Positions 42,796-52,900 are shown, numbered from the stretch's first letter. The stretch is DNA of 64,000 nt from Cellulomonas sp. KH9 (GCF_900114185.1 NZ_FOSE01000004.1:1-64000), one strand, 5' to 3'. The notes: generated by a model from the letters alone, not told the origin. Program-made: numbers and translations.

Positions 42796-42826
42796 GATTG
42801 ACACCACTCCTGGACCGCTGTCAATC
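42796..42826. promoter_or_regulatory. symmetric divergent promoter element
   Basis: GATTGACA (42796-42803) and TGTCAATC (42819-42826) form a perfect 8-base inverted repeat with a 15-base spacer. On either strand TTGACA is a consensus -35 and, 17 bases later, TCAATC falls in the -10 place, so each arm could serve as -35 in one direction and -10 in the other. TCAATC is a poor -10, so a second regulator site is an alternative. Confidence 0.6.
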
Positions 42827-42869
42827 TTGGCGCCGTCCGACCTCTCAGCGACGACGAGGAGATTCAAAG

Positions 42870-44168
42870 ATGAAGAGGACTGCGGCACTGCGCGCGGTCG
42901 CGCTGGGCGCAGCGGTAGCGATGATCGCGACCGCGTGCGCCTCCGGCAGCGGCGGTAACGAGGAGGCCGAGGGCGACGGCGACAACGTCACCCTCACGTG
43001 GTGGCACAACTCGAACACGGGCGTCGGCAAGGACTACTACGACCAGATGGCCGACCAGTTCGAGACGGACCACCCCGGTGTCACCGTCGAGGTCAGCGCC
43101 ATGGCGCACGAGGACATGCTCACCAAGCTGGACGCCGCCTTCCAGTCCGGCGACCAGCCCGACGTGTTCATGGAGCGCGGCGGCGGCGAGCTGAAGGCGC
43201 ACGTCGAGGCCGGCCTCGTCAAGGACATCACCGACTCGGCCGCCGACACGATCTCGGCCATCGGCGGCTCCGTCGCCGGCTGGCAGGTCGAGGGCAAGAC
43301 GTACGCCCTGCCGTTCTCGCTGGGCGTCGTGGGCTTCTGGTACAACAAGGCGATCTTCGCCGACGCCGGCATCACGGCGGCGCCGACGACGATGGACGAG
43401 CTGTACGCCGCCATCGACACCCTCAAGGCCGCCGGCATCGAGCCGATCTCGGTCGGTGCGGGCGACAAGTGGCCCGCCGCGCACTACTGGTACTACTTCG
43501 CGCTGCGGCAGTGCTCGCAGGAGGTCCTGGCGGACGCGACGCAGACGCTCGACTTCTCGGACGACTGCTGGGTCCGTGCGGGTGAGGACCTCGAGGCGCT
43601 CGTCGCCAAGGAGCCGTTCAACACGGGCTTCCTGGCCACGGTCGCGCAGACCGGCCCGGCCTCGGCCTCCGGCCTCCTCGCGACCGGCAAGGTCGCCATG
43701 GAGCTGGCCGGCCACTGGGAGCCCGGCGTCATGCAGGGCCTGACCGACGACGGTCTGGGCCTGGGCGAGAACACGGGCTGGTTCGCGTTCCCGGCGGTCC
43801 AGGGTGGCGACGGTGACCCCACCGCGCAGCTCGGCGGCGGCGACGCGTGGGCGTGCTCCAACGACGCCCCCGACGTCTGCGTCGACTTCCTCGAGTTCAT
43901 GCTCTCGAACGAGGTCCAGAAGGGCTTCGCCGAGTACGACATGGGTCTGCCCACGCTCCCGTCGGCCACGGCCTTCGTCTCGGCGCCCGAGCTGGCTCAG
44001 CTGCTCGCTGTCCGCAACGAGGCGCCGTACATCCAGCTGTACTTCGACACGGCGTTCGGTGAGAGCGTCGGTGGCGCCATGAACGACGCCATCGCCAACG
44101 TGTTCGGCAGCGTGGGTTCGGCCCAGGACATCGTCGACGCGACCCAGGCCGCGGCCGAGAACGCCTGA
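42870..44168 (+). CDS. CUT1 ABC transporter sugar-binding lipoprotein
   Basis: The 432-residue solute-binding protein is exported and lipid-anchored: basic N terminus MKRTAALRA, hydrophobic stretch and lipobox IATAC with Cys23. The mature part shows LTWWHNSNTGVGKDYYDQMADQF, QPDVFMERGGGELKAHVEAGL, VEGKTYALPFSLGVVGFWYNKAIFADAG and GKVAMELAGHWEPGVMQGL, the SBP_bac_1/8 pattern for oligosaccharide binders. AGGAG eight bases before the ATG is a good ribosome binding site. With the permeases and GH3 enzyme it resembles Streptomyces xylobiose (bxl) and cellobiose (ceb) systems; the true ligand is undecided. No ATPase gene is present in this operon, suggesting a shared MsiK-type ATPase elsewhere. Confidence 0.94.
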   Translation: MKRTAALRAVALGAAVAMIATACASGSGGNEEAEGDGDNVTLTWWHNSNTGVGKDYYDQMADQFETDHPGVTVEVSAMAHEDMLTKLDAAFQSGDQPDVFMERGGGELKAHVEAGLVKDITDSAADTISAIGGSVAGWQVEGKTYALPFSLGVVGFWYNKAIFADAGITAAPTTMDELYAAIDTLKAAGIEPISVGAGDKWPAAHYWYYFALRQCSQEVLADATQTLDFSDDCWVRAGEDLEALVAKEPFNTGFLATVAQTGPASASGLLATGKVAMELAGHWEPGVMQGLTDDGLGLGENTGWFAFPAVQGGDGDPTAQLGGGDAWACSNDAPDVCVDFLEFMLSNEVQKGFAEYDMGLPTLPSATAFVSAPELAQLLAVRNEAPYIQLYFDTAFGESVGGAMNDAIANVFGSVGSAQDIVDATQAAAENA

Positions 44169-44173
44169 CGGAC

Positions 44174-45214
44174 GTGGCAGGAGACCTGATCCCCCGTGGG
44201 GGACGCGCAACCAGGACTGCTGCCGCCACCGCTGTGAATCCGGGAGCCACCGACCAGGCCACGGCCTGGTCGGTGGCCTCCGGGCCGCGGGGGCGCGGAG
44301 CGTCGTCGAACGCATGGCGGAAGCGCCTCGAGATCACGTTCTTCGTGGCTCCGGCCCTCGTGCTTTTCGCTCTCTTCGTGATCGTGCCTGTGCTGCAGGC
44401 CGGTCATTACTCGGTGTACAAGTGGAACGGCCTCGGGCCGCTCGACAACTTCGTCGGTCTGCAGAACTACGTGCAGGCGCTCGGGGACCAGATCTTCCAG
44501 CGGTCCGTCCGCAACAACCTGACGATCGCGTTCCTGTCGATCGCCATCCAGCTGCCCATCGGCATCATGGTCGCGCTCCTGCTCAACCGGAGGTTCCGCG
44601 GCCAGACGGCGATGCGCGTCATCGTCTTCGTGCCCTACGTGCTGGCCGAGGTCGTCGCCGGTGTGGTGTGGGCGCTCATCCTGCAGCCGAACGGGCCGCT
44701 CGACGCCCTGCTCGACTCGGTGGGTCTCGGGGCGATCGGCCAGGTCTGGCTCGGTGACCCGAAGGTCGCGCTGTGGACGGTGATGGGCGTGCTGACGTGG
44801 AAGTACTCGGGTCTGGCGATCGTCCTGCTGCTCGCCGGCCTCCAGGGCGTCCCGGAGGAGCTGCACGAGGCCGCGCAGATCGACGGCGCGTCGTGGTGGC
44901 AGGTGCAGCGCAAGATCACGATCCCGCTGCTCGGCCCCACGATCCGCACGTGGATCTTCCTGTCGATGATCGGCTCGCTGCAGCTCTTCGACATGGTGTG
45001 GATCCTCACCAAGGGCGGCCCGGTCAACGCGACCGTCACGATGGCGACCTACCTGATCAACCAGGGCACGGACCGCCAGCAGTACGGCTACGCCTCGGCG
45101 GTGGCCATCCTGCTCTTCGCCATCTCGTTCATCCTGGCGATCCTCTACCAGACGTTCTTCCTGAACCGCGACGCCGGCGAGGACAAGCCGCGTCGGAAGA
45201 AGGTGGCCCGATGA
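44174..45214 (+). CDS. CUT1 ABC transporter permease, MalF type
   Basis: The 346-residue permease has six predicted membrane helices (first at FFVAPALVLFALFVIVPVL) and the EAA coupling loop EELHEAAQIDGASWWQVQRKITIPLL (key residues EAA...DGA...W). The start is uncertain: GTG 44174 gives a 50-residue polar extension, whereas in-frame GTGs at 44234 and 44273 give shorter N termini. A strong hairpin (44246-44277) lies inside the extended frame, favouring a start at 44273 or initiation by coupling. The stop overlaps the next permease start (ATGA). Confidence 0.9.
   Translation: MAGDLIPRGGRATRTAAATAVNPGATDQATAWSVASGPRGRGASSNAWRKRLEITFFVAPALVLFALFVIVPVLQAGHYSVYKWNGLGPLDNFVGLQNYVQALGDQIFQRSVRNNLTIAFLSIAIQLPIGIMVALLLNRRFRGQTAMRVIVFVPYVLAEVVAGVVWALILQPNGPLDALLDSVGLGAIGQVWLGDPKVALWTVMGVLTWKYSGLAIVLLLAGLQGVPEELHEAAQIDGASWWQVQRKITIPLLGPTIRTWIFLSMIGSLQLFDMVWILTKGGPVNATVTMATYLINQGTDRQQYGYASAVAILLFAISFILAILYQTFFLNRDAGEDKPRRKKVAR
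44246..44277 (+). promoter_or_regulatory. 15-bp hairpin between binding-protein and permease genes
   Basis: GCCACCGACCAGGCC / GGCCTGGTCGGTGGC, perfect 15-base arms with a 2-base loop AC, 78 bases after the binding-protein stop. Such structures after the first gene of import operons can cause partial termination or protect the upstream mRNA, giving excess binding protein. It lies inside the longest possible permease frame. Confidence 0.7.
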
Positions 45215-46095
45215 CCTCCACCCTCGCCCCGCCCACGCGGGCGTCCCGCTCGGCCCGCGCCCGGACCGGGTCCCGGGTCGCGCACCGCACGAGCCCGTGG
45301 GTCTACGTCGCCTCGGTCGCCATCGCGGCCGTGGTGCTCGCGCCCGTGCTGTACGCGGTCATCGGCGGCTTCCGCTCCAACGGGCAGCTCGCGGCCGACC
45401 CGACCGGTCTGCCGAACCCCTGGGTGTTCGCCAACTACGTCGGTGTCCTCACGTCGGGCAGCTTCTGGACGTACGCGCTGAACTCGGTGATCATCGCCGT
45501 CATCACGACGGTGCTCGTGGTGGTCGCCGGCGTCATGGCCGCGTACCCGCTGGCGCGGTACCGGTTCAAGGGCCGGCAGGCGCTGTTCAACGTGTTCGTG
45601 CTCGGTCTGCTGTTCCCGTTGACGGTGGCGATCATCCCGCTGTTCCTCATGGTGCGTGACCTGAACCTGACCAACACGTACTGGGGTGTGGCGCTGCCGC
45701 AGGCGGCGTTCGCGCTGCCGATGACGATCGTCATCCTGCGGCCGTTCCTCATGTCGCTGCCCAACGAGCTCGAGGAGGCGGCGATGCTCGACGGCGCGTC
45801 GCGCATCGGGTTCTTCTGGCGGATCCTGGTGCCGCTGTCCGGCCCGGGCATGGTGACGGTCGGCGTGCTGGCCTTCGTCGGGTCGTGGAACGGCTACCTG
45901 CTCCCGCTGCTGTTCCTCAACCGGCCCGAGCTCAAGACGCTGCCGCTCGGTGTGGCGGACTTCTCGACGCAGTACTCGGCCGACACCGCGGGTGTCCTGG
46001 CGTTCACGTCGCTCGCCATCATCCCGGCGCTGGTGTTCTTCCTGTCGATGCAGAAGCGCATCGTCAGCGGTCTGCAGGGGGCCGTGAAGGGCTGA
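45211..46095 (+). CDS. CUT1 ABC transporter permease, MalG type
   Basis: The 294-residue inner-membrane permease has a basic N terminus, six hydrophobic helices (first at YVASVAIAAVVLAPVLYAVIGG) and the EAA loop NELEEAAMLDGASRIGFFWRILVPLS (EAA...DGA). It pairs with the preceding permease. The ATG overlaps the previous stop by four bases (ATGA). Confidence 0.94.
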   Translation: MTSTLAPPTRASRSARARTGSRVAHRTSPWVYVASVAIAAVVLAPVLYAVIGGFRSNGQLAADPTGLPNPWVFANYVGVLTSGSFWTYALNSVIIAVITTVLVVVAGVMAAYPLARYRFKGRQALFNVFVLGLLFPLTVAIIPLFLMVRDLNLTNTYWGVALPQAAFALPMTIVILRPFLMSLPNELEEAAMLDGASRIGFFWRILVPLSGPGMVTVGVLAFVGSWNGYLLPLLFLNRPELKTLPLGVADFSTQYSADTAGVLAFTSLAIIPALVFFLSMQKRIVSGLQGAVKG

Positions 46096-46123
46096 GCCCC
46101 TTCCCCTGACTTCCCACCCTGGT

Positions 46124-46168
46124 CGCTCGGGGCCCGGTCCGCACCGCGTGCGCGCCGGGCCCCGAGCG
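46124..46168 (+). promoter_or_regulatory. 14-bp hairpin between the MalG-type permease and GH3 genes
   Basis: CGCTCGGGGCCCGG / CCGGGCCCCGAGCG, perfect 14-base arms with a 17-base loop, 29 bases after the permease stop and 49 bases before the GH3 start. A possible partial terminator or mRNA-processing element within the operon. Confidence 0.6.
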
Positions 46169-46216
46169 CCCCGTGCCCGCATCGTGGCGGTCGCGCACTC
46201 CCGAGGAGACGGTCCA

Positions 46217-48496
46217 GTGACGGAGCTCGAGTTGTCCGCAGGCCCGCGCGTGTCGGACCGGGTGCGTGACCTGCTGTCCCGCATGACGCTGGACGAGAAG
46301 CTCGCCCAGATCGTCGGCTTCTGGGAGAAGAGCGAGGGCGAGGCCGTGGCCCCGCTCCAGGGTGAGTTCGAGGAGGCGCGCGGCCTCGACGACGTCACCC
46401 GGGACGGGCTGGGCCACCTGACCCGCGTCTACGGCACCCGCCCGGTCGACGCGGCCGAGCGCGCACGCTGGCTGTGGGACAAGCAGCGCTGGTTCGTCAC
46501 CGGCACCCGCCTGGGCATCCCCGCACTCGTGCACGAGGAGTGCCTCACCGGCCTGTCGGCCTGGGGCGCGGCCACCTTCCCGACGCCCCTGGCCTGGGGT
46601 GCGTCGTTCGACCCGGACCTCGTGACCCGCATGGGCGAGCTCATCGGCGGCTCGATGCGGACCCTGGGTATCCACCAGGGCCTTGCGCCGGTCCTCGACG
46701 TGATCCGCGACCCGCGCTGGGGGCGGGTCGACGAGTGCATCGCCGAGGACCCCTACCTGGTCGGCACGCTGGGCACGTCGTACGTGCGGGGCCTGCAGTC
46801 GACGGGGGTGCACGCCACCCTCAAGCACTTCGTCGGGTACTCCGCGTCGCGGGCGGGGCGCAACTTCGCGCCCGTGCACGCCGGCGCCCGCGAGGTCGCG
46901 GACGTGCTGCTGGTGCCGTTCGAGATGGCGGTGCGTGACGGCGGCGTGCGCTCGGTCATGTCGTCGTACAACGAGATCGACGGCGTCCCGGTCGCGGCCG
47001 ACCCCACCCTGCTCACGGGGCTGCTGCGCGACCGCTGGGGCTTCGACGGGACCGTCGTGGCCGACTACTTCGGCGTGGCGTTCCTGCAGCTGCTGCACCA
47101 CACCGCCCGTGACCTGGGCGACGCGGCCGTGCAGGCGCTCACCGCCGGCGTGGACATCGAGCTGCCCACGGGCGACGCGTACCTCGGCCCGCTGGCCGCG
47201 GCCGTCCGGGCCGGCACGGTGGACGAGGCGCTCGTCGACCGGGCCGTGCTGCGCGCCCTCGCGCAGAAGGAGGAGCTCGGCCTGCTCGACGAGACCTTCG
47301 AGGACGAGCCCCCCACGGACGTGGACCTCGACTCACCCGCGCACCGCGAGGTCGCCGCGCTGCTGGCCGAGCGCTCGCTCGTGCTGCTCGGCAACGACGG
47401 CACGCTGCCGCTCGCGCCCGACGCGCGCGTGGCGGTCATCGGGCCCAACGCCGACCGCGTCGCGGCGCTGTTCGGCTGCTACTCGTTCCTCAACCACGTC
47501 CTCGCGCACCACCCCGGGACACCGGTCGGCATCGAGACGCCGACGGTGCTCGAGGCGCTGCGGCGCGAGCACGGTGGGGAGGTCACGTTCACGCAGGGCT
47601 GTGCCGTGGACGACGACGACCGCTCGGGCATCGACGCGGCCGCCGCCGCCGCGAGCGCCGCCGACGTGGCGGTGCTGGTCGTGGGCGACCACGCGGCCCT
47701 GTTCGGCCGCGGCACGGTGGGGGAGGGCTGCGACCGCGACGACCTCGAGCTGCCCGGCGTGCAGCGGGCGCTCGTCGAGGCCGTCCTGGCCACGGGGACG
47801 CCGGTGGTCCTCGTCCTGCTCACCGGTCGGCCGTACGCGGTGGACTGGGCGCTGGCGCGCTGCGCCGCGGTGGTCCAGGCGTTCTTCCCCGGTGAGGAGG
47901 GCGGCCCGGCGGTCGCCGGCGTCCTGACCGGGCGCGTCAACCCGTCGGGCCGGCTGCCGGTCAGCATGCCGCGCTCGGCGGGCGCCCAGCCCTACAGCTA
48001 CCTGCACCCGGCGCTGGGGGGCGACGGCGACGTCACCAACCTCAGCACCGTGCCGGCGCTGCCGTTCGGCCACGGGCTGTCGTACACGTCGTTCACGCGC
48101 ACGAACCTGCGGGTGGCCGGCGGCGCGTCCACGAGCAGCGGCCTGACGGTCACCGTCACGGTCACCAACACCGGTGGGCGGGCCGGCGCCGACGTCGTGC
48201 AGGTGTACGGCCGGGACGTGGTCGCCAGCGTGACCCGGCCGGTCGCACAGCTGCTCGGCTACCACCGCATCGAGCTGGCCGCCGGGCAGAGCGCGGAGGT
48301 CGAGCTCGCGGTGCCCGCCGCCCGGCTCGCGTTCACCGACCGCTCGGGCCGGCGCGTCGTGGAGCCCGGCGAGCTGCAGGTGTGGGTCGGTCCGTCCTGC
48401 GCGGAGCGGGAGGTCGGGACGACCGTCGAGCTGACGGGCGGGACCTACGCGGTGACGCCCGACGACCCGCGCTGGAGCGGCGTCACCGTCCTGTGA
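46217..48496 (+). CDS. GH3 beta-glucosidase/beta-xylosidase
   Basis: The 759-residue enzyme hydrolyses beta-linked oligosaccharides, presumably those brought in by the adjacent importer; no signal peptide is present. Features: [80 protein letters not shown], nucleophile Asp283 in [13 protein letters not shown], the second domain ([20 protein letters not shown]) and a C-terminal fibronectin-III-like domain ([19 protein letters not shown]). The ADYF context is more like bxlA-type beta-xylosidases than classical SDW beta-glucosidases, but specificity is not certain. The GTG start has GAGGAG eight bases upstream. Confidence 0.93.
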   Translation: MTELELSAGPRVSDRVRDLLSRMTLDEKLAQIVGFWEKSEGEAVAPLQGEFEEARGLDDVTRDGLGHLTRVYGTRPVDAAERARWLWDKQRWFVTGTRLGIPALVHEECLTGLSAWGAATFPTPLAWGASFDPDLVTRMGELIGGSMRTLGIHQGLAPVLDVIRDPRWGRVDECIAEDPYLVGTLGTSYVRGLQSTGVHATLKHFVGYSASRAGRNFAPVHAGAREVADVLLVPFEMAVRDGGVRSVMSSYNEIDGVPVAADPTLLTGLLRDRWGFDGTVVADYFGVAFLQLLHHTARDLGDAAVQALTAGVDIELPTGDAYLGPLAAAVRAGTVDEALVDRAVLRALAQKEELGLLDETFEDEPPTDVDLDSPAHREVAALLAERSLVLLGNDGTLPLAPDARVAVIGPNADRVAALFGCYSFLNHVLAHHPGTPVGIETPTVLEALRREHGGEVTFTQGCAVDDDDRSGIDAAAAAASAADVAVLVVGDHAALFGRGTVGEGCDRDDLELPGVQRALVEAVLATGTPVVLVLLTGRPYAVDWALARCAAVVQAFFPGEEGGPAVAGVLTGRVNPSGRLPVSMPRSAGAQPYSYLHPALGGDGDVTNLSTVPALPFGHGLSYTSFTRTNLRVAGGASTSSGLTVTVTVTNTGGRAGADVVQVYGRDVVASVTRPVAQLLGYHRIELAAGQSAEVELAVPAARLAFTDRSGRRVVEPGELQVWVGPSCAEREVGTTVELTGGTYAVTPDDPRWSGVTVL

Positions 48497-48528
48497 CGCG
48501 CAGGTCGGCACCCCGCCGGACCTGCGCG
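48497..48528 (+). terminator. terminator of the ABC/GH3 operon
   Basis: CGCGCAGGTC / GACCTGCGCG, perfect 10-base arms with a 12-base loop, directly after the GH3 stop codon. Confidence 0.65.
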
Positions 48529-48576
48529 GACGGATCACCCAGCGGACGCGCGGCACGTGTGCGCGTCCGGCCGACG

Positions 48577-48613
48577 TACCGTGGTGTCACGGCCACCGTG
48601 GGGTGGCCGTGAC
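48577..48613 (+). promoter_or_regulatory. ilvD promoter -10 and 28-bp leader palindrome
   Basis: TACCGT (48577-48582) is a likely -10. It is followed at once by GTCACGGCCACC (48586-48597), loop GTGG, and GGTGGCCGTGAC (48602-48613): a perfect 12-base inverted repeat covering the expected transcription start. It could be a repressor operator or a 5' mRNA stem-loop; the ribosome binding site AAGGAG follows eight bases later. Confidence 0.6.
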
Positions 48614-48635
48614 CCCGCCGAAGGAGACCCTCGCG

Positions 48636-50498
48636 ATGAGCCGTCCGCTGCGCTCTCGTACCTCGACCCACGGTCGCAACATGGCCGGTGCACGCGCCCT
48701 GTGGCGTGCGACGGGCATGGGCTCGGAGGACTTCGGCAAGCCGATCATCGCGATCGCGAACTCGTACACGCAGTTCGTCCCCGGGCACGTGCACCTCAAG
48801 GACATGGGCGACCTCGTCGCCTCGGCCGTCCGCGAGGCCGGCGGTGTGTCCAAGGAGTTCAACACGATCGCGGTCGACGACGGCATCGCGATGGGCCACG
48901 GCGGCATGCTCTACTCGCTGCCCAGCCGCGACCTCATCGCCGACTCGGTCGAGTACATGGTCAACGCGCACTGCGCCGACGCCCTGGTCTGCATCTCCAA
49001 CTGCGACAAGATCACCCCCGGCATGCTCAACGCCGCGCTGCGGCTGAACATCCCCGTGGTGTTCGTGTCCGGCGGGCCGATGGAGGCCGGCAAGGCGGTC
49101 GTCGCGGACGGCGTCGCGCGCACGCCGCTGAACCTGGTCAACGCGATCAACTACTCGGCGGACGACAACGTCTCGGACGCCGCGCTGGCCAGCGTGGAGG
49201 AGAACGCGTGCCCCACGTGCGGCTCGTGCTCCGGCATGTTCACGGCCAACTCGATGAACTGCCTCACCGAGGCCCTCGGCCTGTCGCTGCCGGGCAACGG
49301 CTCGACGCTGGCCACCCACACCGCGCGCCGCGAGCTGTTCCTCGAGGCGGGCCGCACGATCGTCGACCTCGCCCGTCGGTACTACGACGAGGAGGACGAC
49401 ACCGCGGCCCCGCGCTCGATCGCGACCAAGGCGGCGTTCACCAACGCGATGACGCTCGACGTCGCCATGGGCGGCTCGACCAACACGGTGCTGCACATCC
49501 TCGCCGCGGCGCAGGAGGCCGAGGTCGAGTTCACGCTGGACGAGATCGACGCGATCAGCCGGCGCGTCCCGTGCTTGTCGAAGGTCGCGCCCAACCACCC
49601 CGACTTCCACATGGAGGACGTCCACCGTGCGGGCGGCATCCCCGCGCTGCTGGGTGAGCTGGACCGCGGCGGGCTGCTGGACCACGACGTCACGAGCGTC
49701 CACACGCCCACGCTGCGCGCGTGGCTGGACGACTGGGACGTGCGCGGCGGCAAGGCCACCCAGCGGGCGAAGGACCTGTTCCTCGCGGCCCCGGGCGGTG
49801 TGCGCACCACGCAGGCCTTCTCGACGTCGAACGTGTGGGAGTCCCTCGACACGGACGCGGCGAACGGGTGCATCCGCGACGTCGCGCACGCCTACACGGT
49901 CGAGGGCGGGCTCGCGGTGCTCCGCGGCAACCTCGCCGAGGACGGCGCGATCCTCAAGACCGCGGGAATCGACCCTGACGTCTTCCACTTCGTGGGCAAG
50001 GCGCTCGTGTGCGAGTCGCAGGACGAGGCCGTCGACAAGATCCTGCGCAAGGAGGTCCAGCCGGGGCACGTCGTCGTCGTCCGCTACGAGGGCCCCGCGG
50101 GCGGTCCCGGCATGCAGGAGATGCTCTACCCGACGTCCTTCATCAAGGGCCGCGGCCTGGGCAAGGTCTGCGCGCTCATCACCGACGGCCGGTTCTCCGG
50201 CGGGTCGTCCGGCATCTCGGTGGGCCACATCAGCCCCGAGGCGGCCGCCGGCGGCACGATCGGGCTGATCGAGGACGGCGACGAGATCGAGATCGACGTC
50301 GAGACCCGGCTCATCCGCGTCAACGTCCCCGACGAGGTGCTCGCCGAGCGCCGCGCCAAGATGGAGGCGCGCGAGAACCCGTGGCAGCCGCTCGACCGTG
50401 ACCGGTACGTGTCGCCGGCGCTGCAGGCGTACGCGGCGATGGCGACGAGCGCGGACCGCGGTGCCGTGCGGGACGTCAGCCGGCTGCGGCGGCGCTGA
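48636..50498 (+). CDS. ilvD: dihydroxy-acid dehydratase, E. coli IlvD type
   Basis: IlvD converts dihydroxy-acids to 2-oxo acids in valine/isoleucine synthesis with an Fe-S cluster. The 620-residue protein follows E. coli IlvD closely: [56 protein letters not shown] (metal-binding Asp), Cys123 in [10 protein letters not shown] and Cys192/195/198 in [15 protein letters not shown]. It lacks the early cysteine (NxxxPC) seen in the second copy. The ATG at 48636 has AAGGAG nine bases upstream; the upstream GTG/ATG alternatives do not match the family start. Confidence 0.96.
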   Translation: MSRPLRSRTSTHGRNMAGARALWRATGMGSEDFGKPIIAIANSYTQFVPGHVHLKDMGDLVASAVREAGGVSKEFNTIAVDDGIAMGHGGMLYSLPSRDLIADSVEYMVNAHCADALVCISNCDKITPGMLNAALRLNIPVVFVSGGPMEAGKAVVADGVARTPLNLVNAINYSADDNVSDAALASVEENACPTCGSCSGMFTANSMNCLTEALGLSLPGNGSTLATHTARRELFLEAGRTIVDLARRYYDEEDDTAAPRSIATKAAFTNAMTLDVAMGGSTNTVLHILAAAQEAEVEFTLDEIDAISRRVPCLSKVAPNHPDFHMEDVHRAGGIPALLGELDRGGLLDHDVTSVHTPTLRAWLDDWDVRGGKATQRAKDLFLAAPGGVRTTQAFSTSNVWESLDTDAANGCIRDVAHAYTVEGGLAVLRGNLAEDGAILKTAGIDPDVFHFVGKALVCESQDEAVDKILRKEVQPGHVVVVRYEGPAGGPGMQEMLYPTSFIKGRGLGKVCALITDGRFSGGSSGISVGHISPEAAAGGTIGLIEDGDEIEIDVETRLIRVNVPDEVLAERRAKMEARENPWQPLDRDRYVSPALQAYAAMATSADRGAVRDVSRLRRR

Positions 50499-50519
50499 GG
50501 CCGGGCGCGGGCCGACGTC

Positions 50520-51059
50520 TCAGCACTCCTCCGCGGAGCGCTCGGTCAGCACCCAGTGCCCGTCGCCGGGCTGCAGCACGATGCTCCCGCAGCTGCTGCC
50601 CTCGGTGTAGACCACGTGCAGCCGTGCGCTGTCGGCGGTCTGCTCGAGCAGCTCGACCTGCGTCTCCGACGACTGCCCGACCGCGGCGTACAGGCCGGCC
50701 GTCATCTCGATGAGCGTCGCGCAGTCCGTGATGCCCGGGAACCCCCGCGCCGTGATCTCGTCGACCATCCGCTGGGCGAGCTCGGGCGTCATGTAGGCGC
50801 ACGCGGTGGCGACGTCGGGCGCGCGGCTCGCGGCGAGCCACGTGCGGAACGAGTCCTCGGGTCCCTCGTCGCCGGCCGGTGCCTGCGGCGCGGCCGCCGG
50901 CGGTGCCGCGGTGGCGGACGCCGTCGGCTCGGAGCCGGTGGTGGGTGCGGCGGTCGGCGGGGCGTCGGTCCCGTCCGTGCTGCACCCGGCCAGCAGGGCC
51001 GCGACCAGCAGCGGCACGGCGACCCGGCGGGTGCGGCGGCGGGGGAGGAGGTGCGTCAT
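50520..51059 (-). CDS. hypothetical lipoprotein
   Basis: No family is recognised. The 179-residue protein has a twin-arginine-rich N terminus, a hydrophobic stretch and lipobox [10 protein letters not shown], then a 35-residue Ala/Pro/Thr linker and a C-terminal domain ([55 protein letters not shown]) resembling small actinobacterial extracellular domains with cysteines. It lies between the two dihydroxy-acid dehydratase genes on the opposite strand, convergent with the first and divergent from the second. Confidence 0.75.
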   Translation of the reverse strand: MTHLLPRRRTRRVAVPLLVAALLAGCSTDGTDAPPTAAPTTGSEPTASATAAPPAAAPQAPAGDEGPEDSFRTWLAASRAPDVATACAYMTPELAQRMVDEITARGFPGITDCATLIEMTAGLYAAVGQSSETQVELLEQTADSARLHVVYTEGSSCGSIVLQPGDGHWVLTERSAEEC

Positions 51060-51151
51060 CACGCGAGCATCCTGCCACCGGCCCCGCGGGCCGGTCCGCA
51101 CCGCCCGAGAGGGCGTGGCGTGCTGCGGGGGCGGGCGCGGGGCCGCGGAAC

Positions 51152-51157
51152 TATCGT
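51152..51157 (+). promoter_or_regulatory. -10 box of the second ilvD
   Basis: TATCGT, six bases before the ATG at 51164, with no Shine-Dalgarno sequence between: leaderless pattern. Confidence 0.6.
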
Positions 51158-51163
51158 CGCCGC

Positions 51164-52882
51164 ATGACGAGCACGCACGCGGAGCGGGGCCCCGGCAGCG
51201 ATCTCAAGCCACGGTCGTGGCAGGTCACCGACGGGCTGGAGGCGACCGCCGCGCGCGGCATGCTGCGCGCCGTCGGCATGGGCGACGAGGACTGGGTCAA
51301 GCCGCAGATCGGCGTCGCGAGCTCGTGGAACGAGATCACGCCGTGCAACCTGTCCCTCGACCGGCTGGCGAAGGCCGTCAAGAGCGGGGTGCACGCCGCG
51401 GGCGGGTACCCGCTGGAGTTCGGGACCATCTCGGTGTCCGACGGCATCTCGATGGGCCACGAGGGCATGCACTACTCCCTGGTGAGCCGCGACATCATCG
51501 CCGACAGCGTCGAGACGGTGATGATGGCCGAACGCCTCGACGGGTCGGTGCTGCTGGCGGGGTGCGACAAGTCGCTGCCAGGCATGCTCATGGCCGCGGC
51601 GCGCCTGGACCTGGCGAGCGTCTTCCTCTACGCCGGCTCGATCATGCCGGGCTGGGTGAGGCTGTCGGACGGCACCGAGAAGGACGTGACGATCATCGAC
51701 GCGTTCGAGGCCGTCGGCGCGTGCGCCCGGGGGCTCATGAGCCGGGAGGACGTCGACCGCATCGAGCGGGCCATCTGCCCGGGCGAGGGCGCCTGCGGCG
51801 GGATGTACACGGCCAACACGATGGCGTCGGTGGCCGAGGCGATCGGGATGTCGGTGCCCGGGTCCGCCGCGCCGCCGTCGGCCGACCGGCGCCGCGACCA
51901 GTTCGCGCACCGCTCGGGCGAGGCGGTCGTGGAGCTCCTGCGCCGCGGGATCACGGCCCGCGACATCATGACGAAGGAGGCGTTCGAGAACGCCATCGCC
52001 GTGGTCATGGCGTTCGGTGGCTCGACCAACGCGGTGCTCCACCTGCTGGCGATCGCGCACGAGGCCGAGGTCGACCTCACGCTCGACGACTTCAGCCGCG
52101 TCGCCGCGAAGGTCCCGCACCTCGGTGACCTCAAGCCCTTCGGCCGGTACGTCATGAACGACGTGGACCGCGTGGGTGGGGTGCCGGTGATCATGAAGGC
52201 CCTGCTCGACGCGGGCCTGCTGCACGGCGACTGCCTCACCGTCACGGGGCGCACGGTGGCGGAGAACCTCGCCGACATCGCGCCGCCGGACCCGGACGGG
52301 AAGATCCTGCGGGCGCTCGACGACCCGATCCACCGCACCGGGGGCATCACGATCCTCTCCGGCTCGCTCGCCCCGGAGGGGGCCGTCGTGAAGTCCGCCG
52401 GCTTCGACTCGGACGTGTTCGAGGGCACGGCGCGCGTGTTTGAGCGTGAGCGCGCGGCGCTCGACGCGCTCGAGGACGGCACGATCCAGGCGGGGGACGT
52501 CGTCGTCATCCGCTACGAGGGGCCGAAGGGCGGGCCGGGGATGCGCGAGATGCTCGCGATCACCGGCGCCATCAAGGGCGCGGGGCTGGGCAAGGACGTG
52601 CTGCTGGTGACCGACGGGCGGTTCTCCGGCGGGACGACCGGGCTGTGCGTCGGGCACATCGCGCCCGAGGCGGTCGACGCCGGCCCGATCGCGTTCGTGC
52701 GCGACGGCGACCGGGTCCGTCTCGACGTCGCGCACGCGACGCTCGACCTGCTGGTCGACGACGCCGAGCTGGCGGCCCGTCGGGAGGGCTGGCGGCCCCT
52801 GGCGCCGCGGTACACCCGCGGCGTGCTGGGCAAGTACCAGAAGCTGGTGCAGTCCGCGTCGAGGGGCGCCGTGCTGGGCTGA
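51164..52882 (+). CDS. ilvD: dihydroxy-acid dehydratase, plant/mycobacterial type
   Basis: The 572-residue enzyme is a paralogue of the gene at 48636 but of the shorter subfamily (mycobacterial and plant DHAD length). It carries three cluster cysteines: Cys61 in [11 protein letters not shown], Cys134 in [10 protein letters not shown] and Cys211 in [14 protein letters not shown], matching the [2Fe-2S] type. Other motifs: [51 protein letters not shown] and [18 protein letters not shown]. It could be the isoleucine/valine enzyme, with the other copy serving a sugar-acid or condition-specific role, or the reverse. Sugar-acid dehydratases (Edd-type) are a distinct alternative but fit less well. 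Confidence 0.94.
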   Translation: MTSTHAERGPGSDLKPRSWQVTDGLEATAARGMLRAVGMGDEDWVKPQIGVASSWNEITPCNLSLDRLAKAVKSGVHAAGGYPLEFGTISVSDGISMGHEGMHYSLVSRDIIADSVETVMMAERLDGSVLLAGCDKSLPGMLMAAARLDLASVFLYAGSIMPGWVRLSDGTEKDVTIIDAFEAVGACARGLMSREDVDRIERAICPGEGACGGMYTANTMASVAEAIGMSVPGSAAPPSADRRRDQFAHRSGEAVVELLRRGITARDIMTKEAFENAIAVVMAFGGSTNAVLHLLAIAHEAEVDLTLDDFSRVAAKVPHLGDLKPFGRYVMNDVDRVGGVPVIMKALLDAGLLHGDCLTVTGRTVAENLADIAPPDPDGKILRALDDPIHRTGGITILSGSLAPEGAVVKSAGFDSDVFEGTARVFERERAALDALEDGTIQAGDVVVIRYEGPKGGPGMREMLAITGAIKGAGLGKDVLLVTDGRFSGGTTGLCVGHIAPEAVDAGPIAFVRDGDRVRLDVAHATLDLLVDDAELAARREGWRPLAPRYTRGVLGKYQKLVQSASRGAVLG

Positions 52883-52900
52883 CCCGTCCGCGGACGCGGC

